Assembly: GCA_963827905.1 (NCBI GenBank)
Contig: CAWHCB010000002.1
Span: 62,001 to 126,000, forward strand
Reading direction: 5' to 3'
DNA length: 64,000 nucleotides
Source of the DNA: JACXTP01 sp963827905
GTDB taxonomy: Archaea; Thermoplasmatota; Thermoplasmata; Methanomassiliicoccales; UBA472
Made by a program: the position numbers and the translations under genes. A model generated the notes under the pieces. It was not told where the DNA came from and did not search any database. It saw nothing but the letters and a program-made list of their open reading frames with translations. Shown here piece by piece: positions 29,711 to 37,833 of this stretch; position 1 is the stretch's first letter, and the number at the start of each line of letters is the position of its first letter.

Positions 29711-30401
29711 TCATTTCCTCAAGGTCGCTCGGACCATCTCCTCATGGTCGAAGGCCAGTTGAGGCAAGTCGATCGAGAGGGTAGAAGCCAGTTTCGGCCG
29801 CATCGTCACCGGCCAAAAGCTCTCCCCCTGTCCTTTCCAGTTCGTAGAAGGCGCTGACGAAATGCCCTCGAGGGTCTCGTCCCGGGTCTGAGAAAATGCC
29901 TATCAGCCGCAACACCCTGGTCTCGAGGCCGGTCTCCTCCCTCACTTCCCTCACCACGCAGTCCTCCAGACGCTCCCCGTACTCGACGATGCCACCTGGC
30001 AACGCCATTGCTCCTTTGGCCGGTTCCTTTCCCCTTCTTACCAGGAGCACCATCCCACTTTCGATGAGGACACCGTCCGTGGTCAGGTAGGGCTTCCTCC
30101 ACAGGTGGTCCATCTGCTCGTCCAACATCTTCCTTTTAAGTTCGAAGGTGAGGAGGGCCTCGAGCCCTTCCGAGGTGAGGTCCACGTCATCTCCGTCGAT
30201 GGAGACGAGCTCACGTCCCCGTCCATCGTTCAAGGACCCCAAAGTCCCGAGAAGGTCCCCGCTCGGCATCCCGAGTCGTTTGCCGATCGCCTGGAGCGAG
30301 CCCACGTCACGAACCGAACGCAGTAACGATGCCTCGAGCTCCGTCAGGACCACCTTGCCATCGCGCTTGAGCAAAAGACCGCATTCCACATCGTAGGACA
30401 T
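29711..30401 (-). CDS. HTH-Nudix fusion protein, one frameshift near C-terminus
   Basis: The N-terminal 90 residues form a winged helix similar to the ModE DNA-binding domain (LTELEASLLRSVRDVGSLQA, IGKRLGMPSGDLLGTLGSL). The C-terminal half is a Nudix hydrolase with the box GGIVEYGERLEDCVVREVRE followed by ETGLE, which coordinates magnesium for cleavage of X-linked nucleoside diphosphates. An extra base near 29765 shifts the end; the restored tail is LPQLAFDHEEMVRATLRK. The start MSYDVECGLLLK is chosen from domain boundaries. Archaeal HTH-Nudix fusions may be metabolite-sensing repressors in which the Nudix domain binds the ligand; that is inference here. Confidence 0.85.
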
Positions 30402-30477
30402 AGGACCGAGGAGGTATGCCAAGGCAGGCATTATAACCATCCTCCTCCTACGCCATATCGTGCTGAACCTAAGGAAG

Positions 30478-31460
30478 ATGATACCCACCATCATGACCTC
30501 TCAAGAGATAATCGACAAGGCCTTCCGACGCATCGTCAAAGTGGATGTGGAATCGGCCGAGTCAAAGCTGGAGATGGTGAGGGAGAAGTCGTTGGGCCGT
30601 CTCAACTCGGCCACCGACACCATCACCGAGGTCCTGATCAAGTACCATCATGCCTTCCCGAGCGTGAACAAGAAGGAAGGATTCCTTGTCGAGCTGATGT
30701 GCGTGGTCATCGACATGAACCGTCTGAAGCAGGCGCTTTCGAAACTGCAATGGGCCACAAAGAAGATCAGGGACCTGCGCAGGATCTACATGATCAAGAT
30801 CAAGGAGGCACGCAACCTTGACGAGCTGGACACCGTGCGTAAGCAGTTCTATGGGCGCATGTGCAGCGTGGTGAATCGTCTGGAGGGGGACCTTAAGTTC
30901 ATGGCAGCAGCAAGGGAGGAGTTCCGCAAGATCCCCATGGTGGATGAGACCGATGCCCACGGTGGTGATAGCGGGATTCCCGAACGTAGGGAAGAGCCAG
31001 CTGGTGGAACGCATCTCCACGGCCCGTCCGGAGATCGCCCCGTACCCTTTCACCACCCAGGGGATTGGCGTAGGTCATTTCTCCGTCGGATGGCGCCGCT
31101 TCCAGGTCATCGATACCCCCGGGCTTCTCGATCGTCCGCTGGATGAGAGGAACGCCATCGAGCTCCAGGCGGTCTTGGCCTTGAAGTACCTTGGCCGACG
31201 TCATCGTCTTCATCCTCGACCCCTCCGAGACCTCGGGCTATTTCATGGACCAGCAGATGAATCTTTTGCGCTCCGTCCGGGAGAACTTCCCCGACATCCA
31301 AATAATCGAGGTGGAGAACAAGGTGGACCTGCTTCGGAGTGGAAGCGATAGGCTCAAGATATCCGCGGCCAATGGTGAGGGCACGGATGCACTGGTGGAT
31401 GAACTGGTCCGCACATTGGTGGCCATCGAGAAGGAGTCGTACCCCCAACCGGCGGACTGA
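30478..31460 (+). CDS. Nog1-type (Obg family) GTPase, two frameshifts
   Basis: Large-subunit ribosome-assembly GTPase of the archaeal/eukaryotic Nog1 group. The helical N-domain (IIDKAFRRIVKVDVES, FPSVNKKEGFLVELM) is followed by the G-domain: G1 VVIAGFPNVGKSQL, G2 YPFTTQGIGVGHF, G3 VIDTPGLLDRP and G4 VENKVDLL, with G5 near ISAANGEG. Frame breaks at about 30965 and 31190 separate these pieces. About 327 residues after correction, the short archaeal form. ATG 30478 is favoured by the family N-terminus. Confidence 0.92.
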
Positions 31461-31499
31461 TCCACCTTTTCCTTAAGTTTCATCGGTCATGGGACCACT

Positions 31500-34400
31500 A
31501 TGAGAGAACCAGCCTGCAGCGAGGAGATGAAGGCATACTTCCGCCAGCTCTTCAGTGAGAACGACCGCTGCTATGATGTGGCGGAGAGGGCACGCAGCGT
31601 TGGATGCGACCCACAGACCCATGTGGAGATACCCAAGGCAGAGGACCTGGCCGCGCGGGTGGAGGAGCAACTGTCCCAATGGAACGTCTCCGGGGTGGCG
31701 GACATTGTGCGGGAGCTGAGCGCCAAGCACGAGAGCCGGGAGGAAGTGTCATTGCTGGTGGCGAAAGAGGTGGCCAAATGGCCTTCTCGCAACCGGGAGG
31801 AGGCCATCGACCGGGCCGTCCGGGTCGGGCTCTCTGTCCTGACGGAGGGCATCCTGGTCGCTCCGATAGTGGGCATCGGCGGTGTCAAGGTGGGACGCAA
31901 CTCCGACGGTACCGATTACGTCTCCCTATTCTTCAACGGTCCGATCCGTGCGGCCGGCGGCACTGGTCAGGCCATGAGCGTGCTCATCGCGGACATGGTG
32001 CGGCGCGAGTTCGGCATCGGCAGATACAAACCTGAGCACGGCGAGGTGGAGCGGCTCAAGGAGGAGATCCCCCTCTACAAGCAATGCGCCCATCTGCAAT
32101 ATTCGCCCAACAACGAAGAGATCGAGCTCATCTACAAGAACTGTCCCGTCTGCATCGATGGCGAGAAGACCGAGGACATCGAGATCACTGGCTTCCGGAA
32201 CCTGCCCCGCATCAAGACCAACTGTGTACGTGGCGGCGTCTGCCTGGTCATCGCAGAGGGACTGTGCCAGAAGGCCCCCAAGCTGGAGAAGCACGTCAAG
32301 AAGTTGGGCATCGACGGCTGGGACTTCATCACCCAGTACCTGCAGAGGAAGAAGGGCGGGGAGAGCAAGGACGTAAGGAAGGTCGTACCGGACTACAAGT
32401 TCCTCAAGGACATAGTGGGCGGACGTCCGGTGCTCGGCCATCCTTCCCGGGTGGGTGGTCTTCGCTTGCGCTACGGACGGGGCAGGACCACCGGCCTGGC
32501 CGCCTTGGCGATCCACCCTGCCACCATGTACGCCCTCGACTCGTTCCTGGCCATCGGGACGCAGATCAAGATCGAACGGCCTGGAAAGGCGGGCGCGGTC
32601 ACGCCCTGCGATAGGTTGGACGGCCCCATCGTGCTCCTGAACAACGGCGACCTGGTCCAGGCCAACAGCGTGGTCGAGATACAGAGCTACCTCGCCGAGA
32701 TGAAGGAGATCGTCGATCTGGGCGAGGTCCTCCTCCCGTACGGGGAGTTCGCCGAGAACAATCACATATTGGTACCGGGGGCGTTCAGCCTGGAATGGTA
32801 CCGGCAGGAGCTGTTGGCCAGGTGCGATTCCGAGCTCCCCTCCGACTGGGCATCCCCCGCCAGTTATGGGCGTTCCAAGGAGATATCCTCCCAGTACGAC
32901 AGCCCCTTGCATCCCAACTACAACCTCTTCTGGTACGATGTCCCCCTTGACTCGTTGAGGTCCTTGCGGGAGGCCCTGCTCACCGACGGCCATTGGATGG
33001 ACGGCAACCTGCTCTTCGATGCAGGGGCGGTGGAGAAAAGGACCCTGGAGGACCTGGGCGCCTTGCACGTGATGAAGGATGGTGGCTCGGTCATAGGTCG
33101 ATATGCCGAGCCATTGCTGGACGGCCTTGGCATCGCCGTGAGGGAGGGGGTATTGGTGGAGAACGCCCCGTTCGATGGACAAACCTCGATCCAGGCAGTG
33201 TCCAAGGCGGTGGGCCTGACCGTCCGTCCGAGGGCGGTGACCCGCATCGGATCCCGCATGGCCCGACCGGAGAAGGCCAAGGAGCGACGCATGAAGCCCC
33301 CGCCCCATGTCCTGTTCCCCATCGGCAAGAACGGGGGGCCACAGAGGCTGATCGACAAGGCGTCGGAGAAGAGCTCGATACGCGTCCAGGTCGGCGTGCG
33401 CACCTGCCCTGAATGCGGAACGAGCACCATGAGCTGCCGCTGCGACTGCGGCGCGCACACCCAGACCAGGGAGAGCCCCCAGGACCTCAGTGTCGACCTA
33501 TCAAGGATGATGCGGGAAGCCTCGGAAACGCTCGGGGAACCGATCCCGGAGAAGATCAAGGCGGTAGAGGGCCTCATATCCAAGGACAAGGTGCCAGAGC
33601 CTTTGGAGAAGGGGATATTGCGTCGCAAGCACGAGATATTCGTCAACAAGGACGGCACCATCCGCTTCGACCTTACCGATGTGCCGCTCACGCACTTCCG
33701 TCCTCGGGAGATCGGTCTGGACCTGGACCGGGCGCGTCGCCTCGGCTACACCCACGACATCTACGACCAGGAGCTGGTCTCGGGAGAGCAACTTTGCGAA
33801 CTGAAGGTACAGGACATCGTCCCATCCGTCGGTTGCGGTGATTTCATGGTCCGTGTGGCCAAGTTCGTGGACGACCTCCTGGTCAAGTTGTACGGCATGG
33901 ATCAGTATTACCGGGCAGAGGTACGGGAGGACCTGATAGGGCATCTCGCCATCGGCCTCGCGCCACACACCTCCGGCGGGATCCTCTGTCGCATCATCGG
34001 CTACACCGACGCCCAAGTGTGCTATGGCCATCCTTTCTTCCACGCCGCGAAAAGACGCAATGCCGACGGTGACGAGGACAGCGTCATGCTCCTGCTGGAT
34101 GGCCTGCTGAACTTCTCCCGCGCCTATCTACCCGACTCGCGCGGCGGCCTCATGGACGCACCATTGGTGCTGGCCATCCGCCTCGACCCTAACGAGATCG
34201 ACAAGGAGGCCCACAACATCGATGTGCTCTGGGAGTACCCGCTTTCCTTCTACCATGCCACCATGGAGATGAAGCACCCCAAGGACGTGCAGGACCAAAT
34301 GGACATGGTGGCGAACCGCATCAAATCCCTGCTGCAGTACGAGGGCTTCGGTTTCACGCTGGATACTAACGACATAGCGGAAGGGCCGAGGGAGTCCAGT

Positions 34401-34994
34401 TACAAGACCTTGGGGAGCATGACGGACAAGATGAACGCCCAGCTCCGCCTGGCCCGCATGATCCGGGCCGTCGATGAGCAGGACGTGGCCCAGCGCATCA
34501 TCTCCAAGCATTTCCTGCCCGATCTCATCGGGAACCTAAAGCAATTCTCTGGGCAGAAGGTGCGGTGCACCAAATGCGGGGCCTCCTATCGCCGGGTGCC
34601 ATTGGCCGGCAAATGCTACTGCGGCAACAATCTCACGCTCACCGTGCACGAGGCGAGCGTCAAGAAGTACTTGGCGGTCACCAAGAGGGTGGGCCAAGAG
34701 TACCAGGTGTCCCAGTACATCCAACAGAGGGTGGCGTTGATCGAGGAATCGTTATGGTCCATTTTCGGGAAGATCGAGGTGGACCCGAACGTCAGCATAG
34801 AGGACCTTGACCCCATGGTCGAGGTGGAGGAGGCGATGGACTGCGCCCCCACCCTCGACTCCTTCTGCAATGCCAGCGAGATCGTGGACACGGTCTCGGA
34901 AGAGGAGATGAGGACATGTTCCTCCCTACCGGAGATGCCTCTGCAGCAAGAGGTCAAGCGCAAGGGGAGCTGCAAGCTGGACGATTTCTTCTAA
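31500..34994 (+). CDS. polC: DNA polymerase D large (catalytic) subunit DP2
   Basis: The 1164-residue catalytic subunit of the archaeal replicative polymerase PolD, reading intact across 3.5 kb. The N-terminal domain (EMKAYFRQLFSENDRCYDVA) is followed by the double-psi beta-barrel polymerase core; the catalytic Asp cluster is RRNADGDED (about residues 851-859). Two zinc-ribbon segments are seen: CPECGTSTMSCRCDCG (about 637-652) and CTKCGASYRRVPLAGKCYCG (about 1023-1042). The extreme C-terminus KGSCKLDDFF resembles the PCNA/DP1-contacting tail of the family. No intein is present, although DP2 often carries one. The small subunit DP1 gene is not in the window. Confidence 0.98.
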   Translation: MREPACSEEMKAYFRQLFSENDRCYDVAERARSVGCDPQTHVEIPKAEDLAARVEEQLSQWNVSGVADIVRELSAKHESREEVSLLVAKEVAKWPSRNREEAIDRAVRVGLSVLTEGILVAPIVGIGGVKVGRNSDGTDYVSLFFNGPIRAAGGTGQAMSVLIADMVRREFGIGRYKPEHGEVERLKEEIPLYKQCAHLQYSPNNEEIELIYKNCPVCIDGEKTEDIEITGFRNLPRIKTNCVRGGVCLVIAEGLCQKAPKLEKHVKKLGIDGWDFITQYLQRKKGGESKDVRKVVPDYKFLKDIVGGRPVLGHPSRVGGLRLRYGRGRTTGLAALAIHPATMYALDSFLAIGTQIKIERPGKAGAVTPCDRLDGPIVLLNNGDLVQANSVVEIQSYLAEMKEIVDLGEVLLPYGEFAENNHILVPGAFSLEWYRQELLARCDSELPSDWASPASYGRSKEISSQYDSPLHPNYNLFWYDVPLDSLRSLREALLTDGHWMDGNLLFDAGAVEKRTLEDLGALHVMKDGGSVIGRYAEPLLDGLGIAVREGVLVENAPFDGQTSIQAVSKAVGLTVRPRAVTRIGSRMARPEKAKERRMKPPPHVLFPIGKNGGPQRLIDKASEKSSIRVQVGVRTCPECGTSTMSCRCDCGAHTQTRESPQDLSVDLSRMMREASETLGEPIPEKIKAVEGLISKDKVPEPLEKGILRRKHEIFVNKDGTIRFDLTDVPLTHFRPREIGLDLDRARRLGYTHDIYDQELVSGEQLCELKVQDIVPSVGCGDFMVRVAKFVDDLLVKLYGMDQYYRAEVREDLIGHLAIGLAPHTSGGILCRIIGYTDAQVCYGHPFFHAAKRRNADGDEDSVMLLLDGLLNFSRAYLPDSRGGLMDAPLVLAIRLDPNEIDKEAHNIDVLWEYPLSFYHATMEMKHPKDVQDQMDMVANRIKSLLQYEGFGFTLDTNDIAEGPRESSYKTLGSMTDKMNAQLRLARMIRAVDEQDVAQRIISKHFLPDLIGNLKQFSGQKVRCTKCGASYRRVPLAGKCYCGNNLTLTVHEASVKKYLAVTKRVGQEYQVSQYIQQRVALIEESLWSIFGKIEVDPNVSIEDLDPMVEVEEAMDCAPTLDSFCNASEIVDTVSEEEMRTCSSLPEMPLQQEVKRKGSCKLDDFF

Positions 34995-35022
34995 AAAATA
35001 AAGATAATGGGGAAAGGGGTTT

Positions 35023-35866
35023 TCAGTTCTCGAGGGCGGACACCATGTCCTTGAACTCTTCGAACTTGGCCTCGAGGATGTTCAAGGCGGCGATGAGCGC
35101 GGTCTTGGCATCCAAGTGAGCCGTCCGTCTCGAACTCGAAGACGAAGCGGGTGGCATCTCCATCCACCTTGATGGCCTTGGTCTTGCATATCTCGGGATC
35201 GGCGCAGGCCAGGCACATGATGCATGACCCCTCGTCGACCACTTTGACCTTCCCGTCCACGCGTTCGAAAACGTGCTTGGGGCAGACCGGTATGCAACGG
35301 CCACCGTTGTCGCAGCGGTGGTGGTCGATCTTGACGCTGGGGAGATATTTGTACCCAGTGCCGTTCGTCACCTGCCACTTGGCGTGCTCCTTGCCCTTGC
35401 CCAGCTCGGCCGAGGCATAGACCAATATGGCCTGTCCCGGTCCCAACCGGACGATGGGGATGAGCTCGTCCTTGACGCGGAAGCGAGCGTCGCCCAAGGG
35501 TTCCAGGTCACCGGAGTACACCTCGCACGGCCCCTTCTTGTTGAGGCTGTACATGATGGTGCATGATGGGCAACCCTCTCCTCCACAGGTGCACTTGGAC
35601 CGCTCCACGAAGAGCTGCAGGTCGGTGGGGATGGGGACCAGACCGAGGCGGTGGGCCACGATCTCGTCGAACAAGGGCGAGACGCTCTCGTACTCCTTGC
35701 CCTCTTCGTCCATGATCGGCCCAAGGTGGAACTCCACGTTGTCGATGGCCATCTTGGGGACCTCGGACATGAGCACACGGCGCAATGCATTGGCGACCTC
35801 CGGGCTGGACTGGCTGAGCAGGAACTTGACCCGGGTCTCCATCATCTCTAGGATCTTGATTTCCAT
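35023..35866 (-). CDS. rpo3: RNA polymerase subunit Rpo3 (D), one frameshift
   Basis: Assembly-platform subunit of RNA polymerase, homologous to bacterial alpha and eukaryotic Rpb3. The dimerisation domain begins MEIKILEMMETRVKFLLSQS and contains ANALRRVLMSEVPKMAIDNV. An inserted ferredoxin-like domain has CDNGGRCIPVCP and CIMCLACADPEIC; the first box lacks one of the usual four Cys (Gly at the second site), so at most one complete [4Fe-4S] site is expected. A small CTCGGEGCPSC knuckle lies earlier. The frame breaks near 35120; the restored tail is TALIAALNILEAKFEEFKDM. Last gene of the S13-S4-S11-Rpo3 operon. Confidence 0.95.
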
Positions 35867-35878
35867 AGAAGTGCGCCT

Positions 35879-36265
35879 CTAGACCCTTCTACCCCTTCTT
35901 CCGCCCTTCTTCTTGGTGCCATCGTGTGGGATGGGCGTGACGTCCTCAATCCTGCCGATCTTCATGCCCGCCCTGGCCAGGCCACGGATGGCGGCCTGGG
36001 CCCCTGGACCGGGCGAGGCGGACTTGTTGCCGCCTGGTGCCCGTACCTTCACGTGCACGCCGACGATGCCCTTCTCCTTGGCGATGTCCACGACGCGCTC
36101 AGCGGCGCGCATGGCAGCGTAAGGGGACGACTCGTCCTTGGCCTGCTTGACCACCATTCCGCCGGTGGCCTTGGTGATGGTCTCAGCACCAGTTATGTCG
36201 GTCAAGGTGATGATGATGTTGTTATAGCTGGCATAGATGTTGGCAATGCCCCACTTCTCGCTCAT
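35879..36265 (-). CDS. rps11: 30S ribosomal protein S11 (uS11)
   Basis: A 128-residue uS11 of the platform, with IYASYNNIIITLTDITG, AAERVVDIAKEKGI, VKVRAPGGNKSASPGPGAQA and the basic tail TKKKGGRRGRRV. Starts one base after the rps4 stop and lies 12 nt before rpo3, the conserved archaeal order. Confidence 0.97.
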   Translation of the reverse strand: MSEKWGIANIYASYNNIIITLTDITGAETITKATGGMVVKQAKDESSPYAAMRAAERVVDIAKEKGIVGVHVKVRAPGGNKSASPGPGAQAAIRGLARAGMKIGRIEDVTPIPHDGTKKKGGRRGRRV

Positions 36266-36962
36266 TTACTTCGCCTCCTCAGGTGGTAGCTCGATGGGCA
36301 CTGGGGCCTCCACGCCGGTGTCGGCCTTCACAGTGGTCTTGTCGAGCTTCCTCACGAACTTCTTCTTCGGGTTGCGGTAGTCGTCGCGGCGGGTCTCCAC
36401 CACTTCCCTCGGAGCACCGGCCTCACGGGCGGCCTGTTGGGCCACACGCACCGGGTGCATCTCGTCGGCGATGGGGGAGCGCGGGGTGAGCACTATGCTC
36501 TCTTCCTCGCCCCGGTTCACGATGTAGCCGGGGATGGTGACGCGGCGGTCCTCGATGCTGATATGACCGTGCACGATGAACTGCCTGGCCTGACCAGGGG
36601 GTGGTGGCCAGACCCTTGCTGACCACGACGGTCTGGAGGCGGCGCCCCAACATGACCTCGGTACCGAGACCGAGAACGTCATCCAGGGTGGCGCCCTCCA
36701 TGGGCAGCAATCCCATCCTGGCGCACTTGCGCAGCAGAGCGACCGTCTCCTTCTTGGCCTGCTCCTCTCCGGTGCGCAGGCGGGCCTGCAGGTCCCTGGA
36801 CTGCTTCCTCAGGTCGCGCACGATGGTCTTGGCCTTCCACAGTTCCCTCTTGTTCTTGAGGCCGTACTTCTTAACGATGATGGCCTCCTCTTTGATCCTG
36901 TCGCCCTGCCACGGGTGGGAGGGGGTGTTATAGGAACGGCTTGAGAATTTTGGGTCTCCCAT
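36266..36962 (-). CDS. rps4: 30S ribosomal protein S4 (uS4), one frameshift
   Basis: Primary 16S rRNA-binding protein. The N-terminal part (MGDPKFSSRSYNTPSHPWQG, IKEEAIIVKKYGLKNKRELW) and the S4 RNA-binding domain (LGRRLQTVVVSKGLA, then RQFIVHGHISIEDRRVTIPG) are archaeal in type. An indel near 36598 separates the halves. The acidic tail ends APVPIELPPEEAK. In bacteria S4 represses its own operon through the rpsM leader; the leader here (37598-37765) is heavily structured, so an analogous loop is conceivable. Confidence 0.95.
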
Positions 36963-36973
36963 TCAAATCACCT

Positions 36974-37597
36974 CTACTTCTTATCCTCGGTCTTGCCAGC
37001 GGAGGCCTGCTGCTGCAGCTTCTGCCTCATGACACCGAGCGTCAGTCCGGTCCTTCCGTTGGCCCTGGTGCGCTGGCCTCTGACCTTCTGTCCGGTCTCG
37101 TGCCTCACGCCCTTGTATGACCTGATCATCTTCATGCGGTTGATGTCGTCCTTCAGGGAGACCTCCATGTCGATTCCGACTATGTGCAGGTCTGCCCCGG
37201 ACTCGATGTCGTGCTGGCGGTTGACCGCCCAGGACGGGGTGTACTCGGAAAAGCTCTTGATCAGCTTCTCCATCTCATCGATCTTCTCGTCCGAGACGGT
37301 GCCGATCTTGGCCATGCGCTCCACGCCAGCCTTACGGATGATGATGTCCGCGACACGGGCACCGACGCCCTTCACGCCTTGGATGGCGATGATGGTCGGC
37401 TTGATCCCGTCCAGGTCAGAGTTGACGATGCGGACGATGTACTTGAAGTCCTTACCGTAATCAACCTTGGGCGTCTTGGGCGCCGCCTTTTCCTGCGGGG
37501 CCGCCTTCTCGCCCTTTTCCTTCTTCTCGCCCTTGGGCTCCTTAGCCTCTTTGGGCTCTTTGGCCTCTTTCGCTGCCTTCTGCTCTTTCTCCGCCAA
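36974..37597 (-). CDS. rps13: 30S ribosomal protein S13 (uS13) with charged N-terminal extension
   Basis: uS13 contacts the large subunit from the head. The conserved body starts at FKYIVRIVNSDLDGIKPTII and includes GVKGVGARVADII and SYKGVRHETGQKVRGQRTRA. Ahead of it lies an unusual tail of about 50 residues made of K, E, A and P in repeats such as KEAKEPKEAKEPKGEKKEKG. I choose TTG at 37597 because GGAGGA lies 5-7 nt upstream; the ATG at 37621 would place that ribosome site inside the gene. First gene of the operon, behind a structured leader. Confidence 0.92.
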   Translation of the reverse strand: MAEKEQKAAKEAKEPKEAKEPKGEKKEKGEKAAPQEKAAPKTPKVDYGKDFKYIVRIVNSDLDGIKPTIIAIQGVKGVGARVADIIIRKAGVERMAKIGTVSDEKIDEMEKLIKSFSEYTPSWAVNRQHDIESGADLHIVGIDMEVSLKDDINRMKMIRSYKGVRHETGQKVRGQRTRANGRTGLTLGVMRQKLQQQASAGKTEDKK

Positions 37598-37765
37598 GAG
37601 TCTTCCTCCGAATGATATCAATCCAGAACCATCTGGATCCCTTCTTGGAGTGCTCGTCCGCGCTCAAGCGCGCGGTTCGCAGTCCCCCTCTCTGGATAGG
37701 GGCCAGTCCGGGGACCATTTGCTCTTATGAGCAATAGCTCCGAGCGATGACGGTCGCTCAGCCGT
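37598..37765 (-). promoter_or_regulatory. Structured 5' leader of the S13-S4-S11-Rpo3 operon
   Basis: Between the inferred start of transcription and the GGAGGA site lie five consecutive hairpins: GAGCGA/TCGCTC (37742-37759), TTGCTC/GAGCAA (37719-37734), GTCCCC/GGGGAC with nested pairs (37682-37715), CGCGC/GCGCG around TCAA (37659-37672) and ATCCAG/CTGGAT (37621-37638). The last one lies about 10 nt before the ribosome site. No open frame or tRNA cloverleaf explains it. A regulatory leader, possibly bound by S4 or S13, is my inference. Confidence 0.55.
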
Positions 37766-37788
37766 TAAGGAGGCTAAACCCTGACGGT

Positions 37789-37796
37789 ATATAAAG
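37789..37796 (-). promoter_or_regulatory. TATA box of the S13 operon
   Basis: On the minus strand the sequence is CCTTTATATACC, a strong archaeal TATA element about 190 nt before the rps13 start. It implies an untranslated leader of about 165 nt, long for an archaeon. Confidence 0.65.
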
Positions 37797-37833
37797 GTTG
37801 TTGGTCTGAGGTCGACGATGCCAGTATCGATCC

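Noticed and set aside
37598..37765. tRNA or guide RNA gene in the rps13 leader
   Set aside because: No cloverleaf with a T-loop and no C/D or convincing ACA boxes; the element lies in the path of the operon promoter, so a leader reading is simpler.
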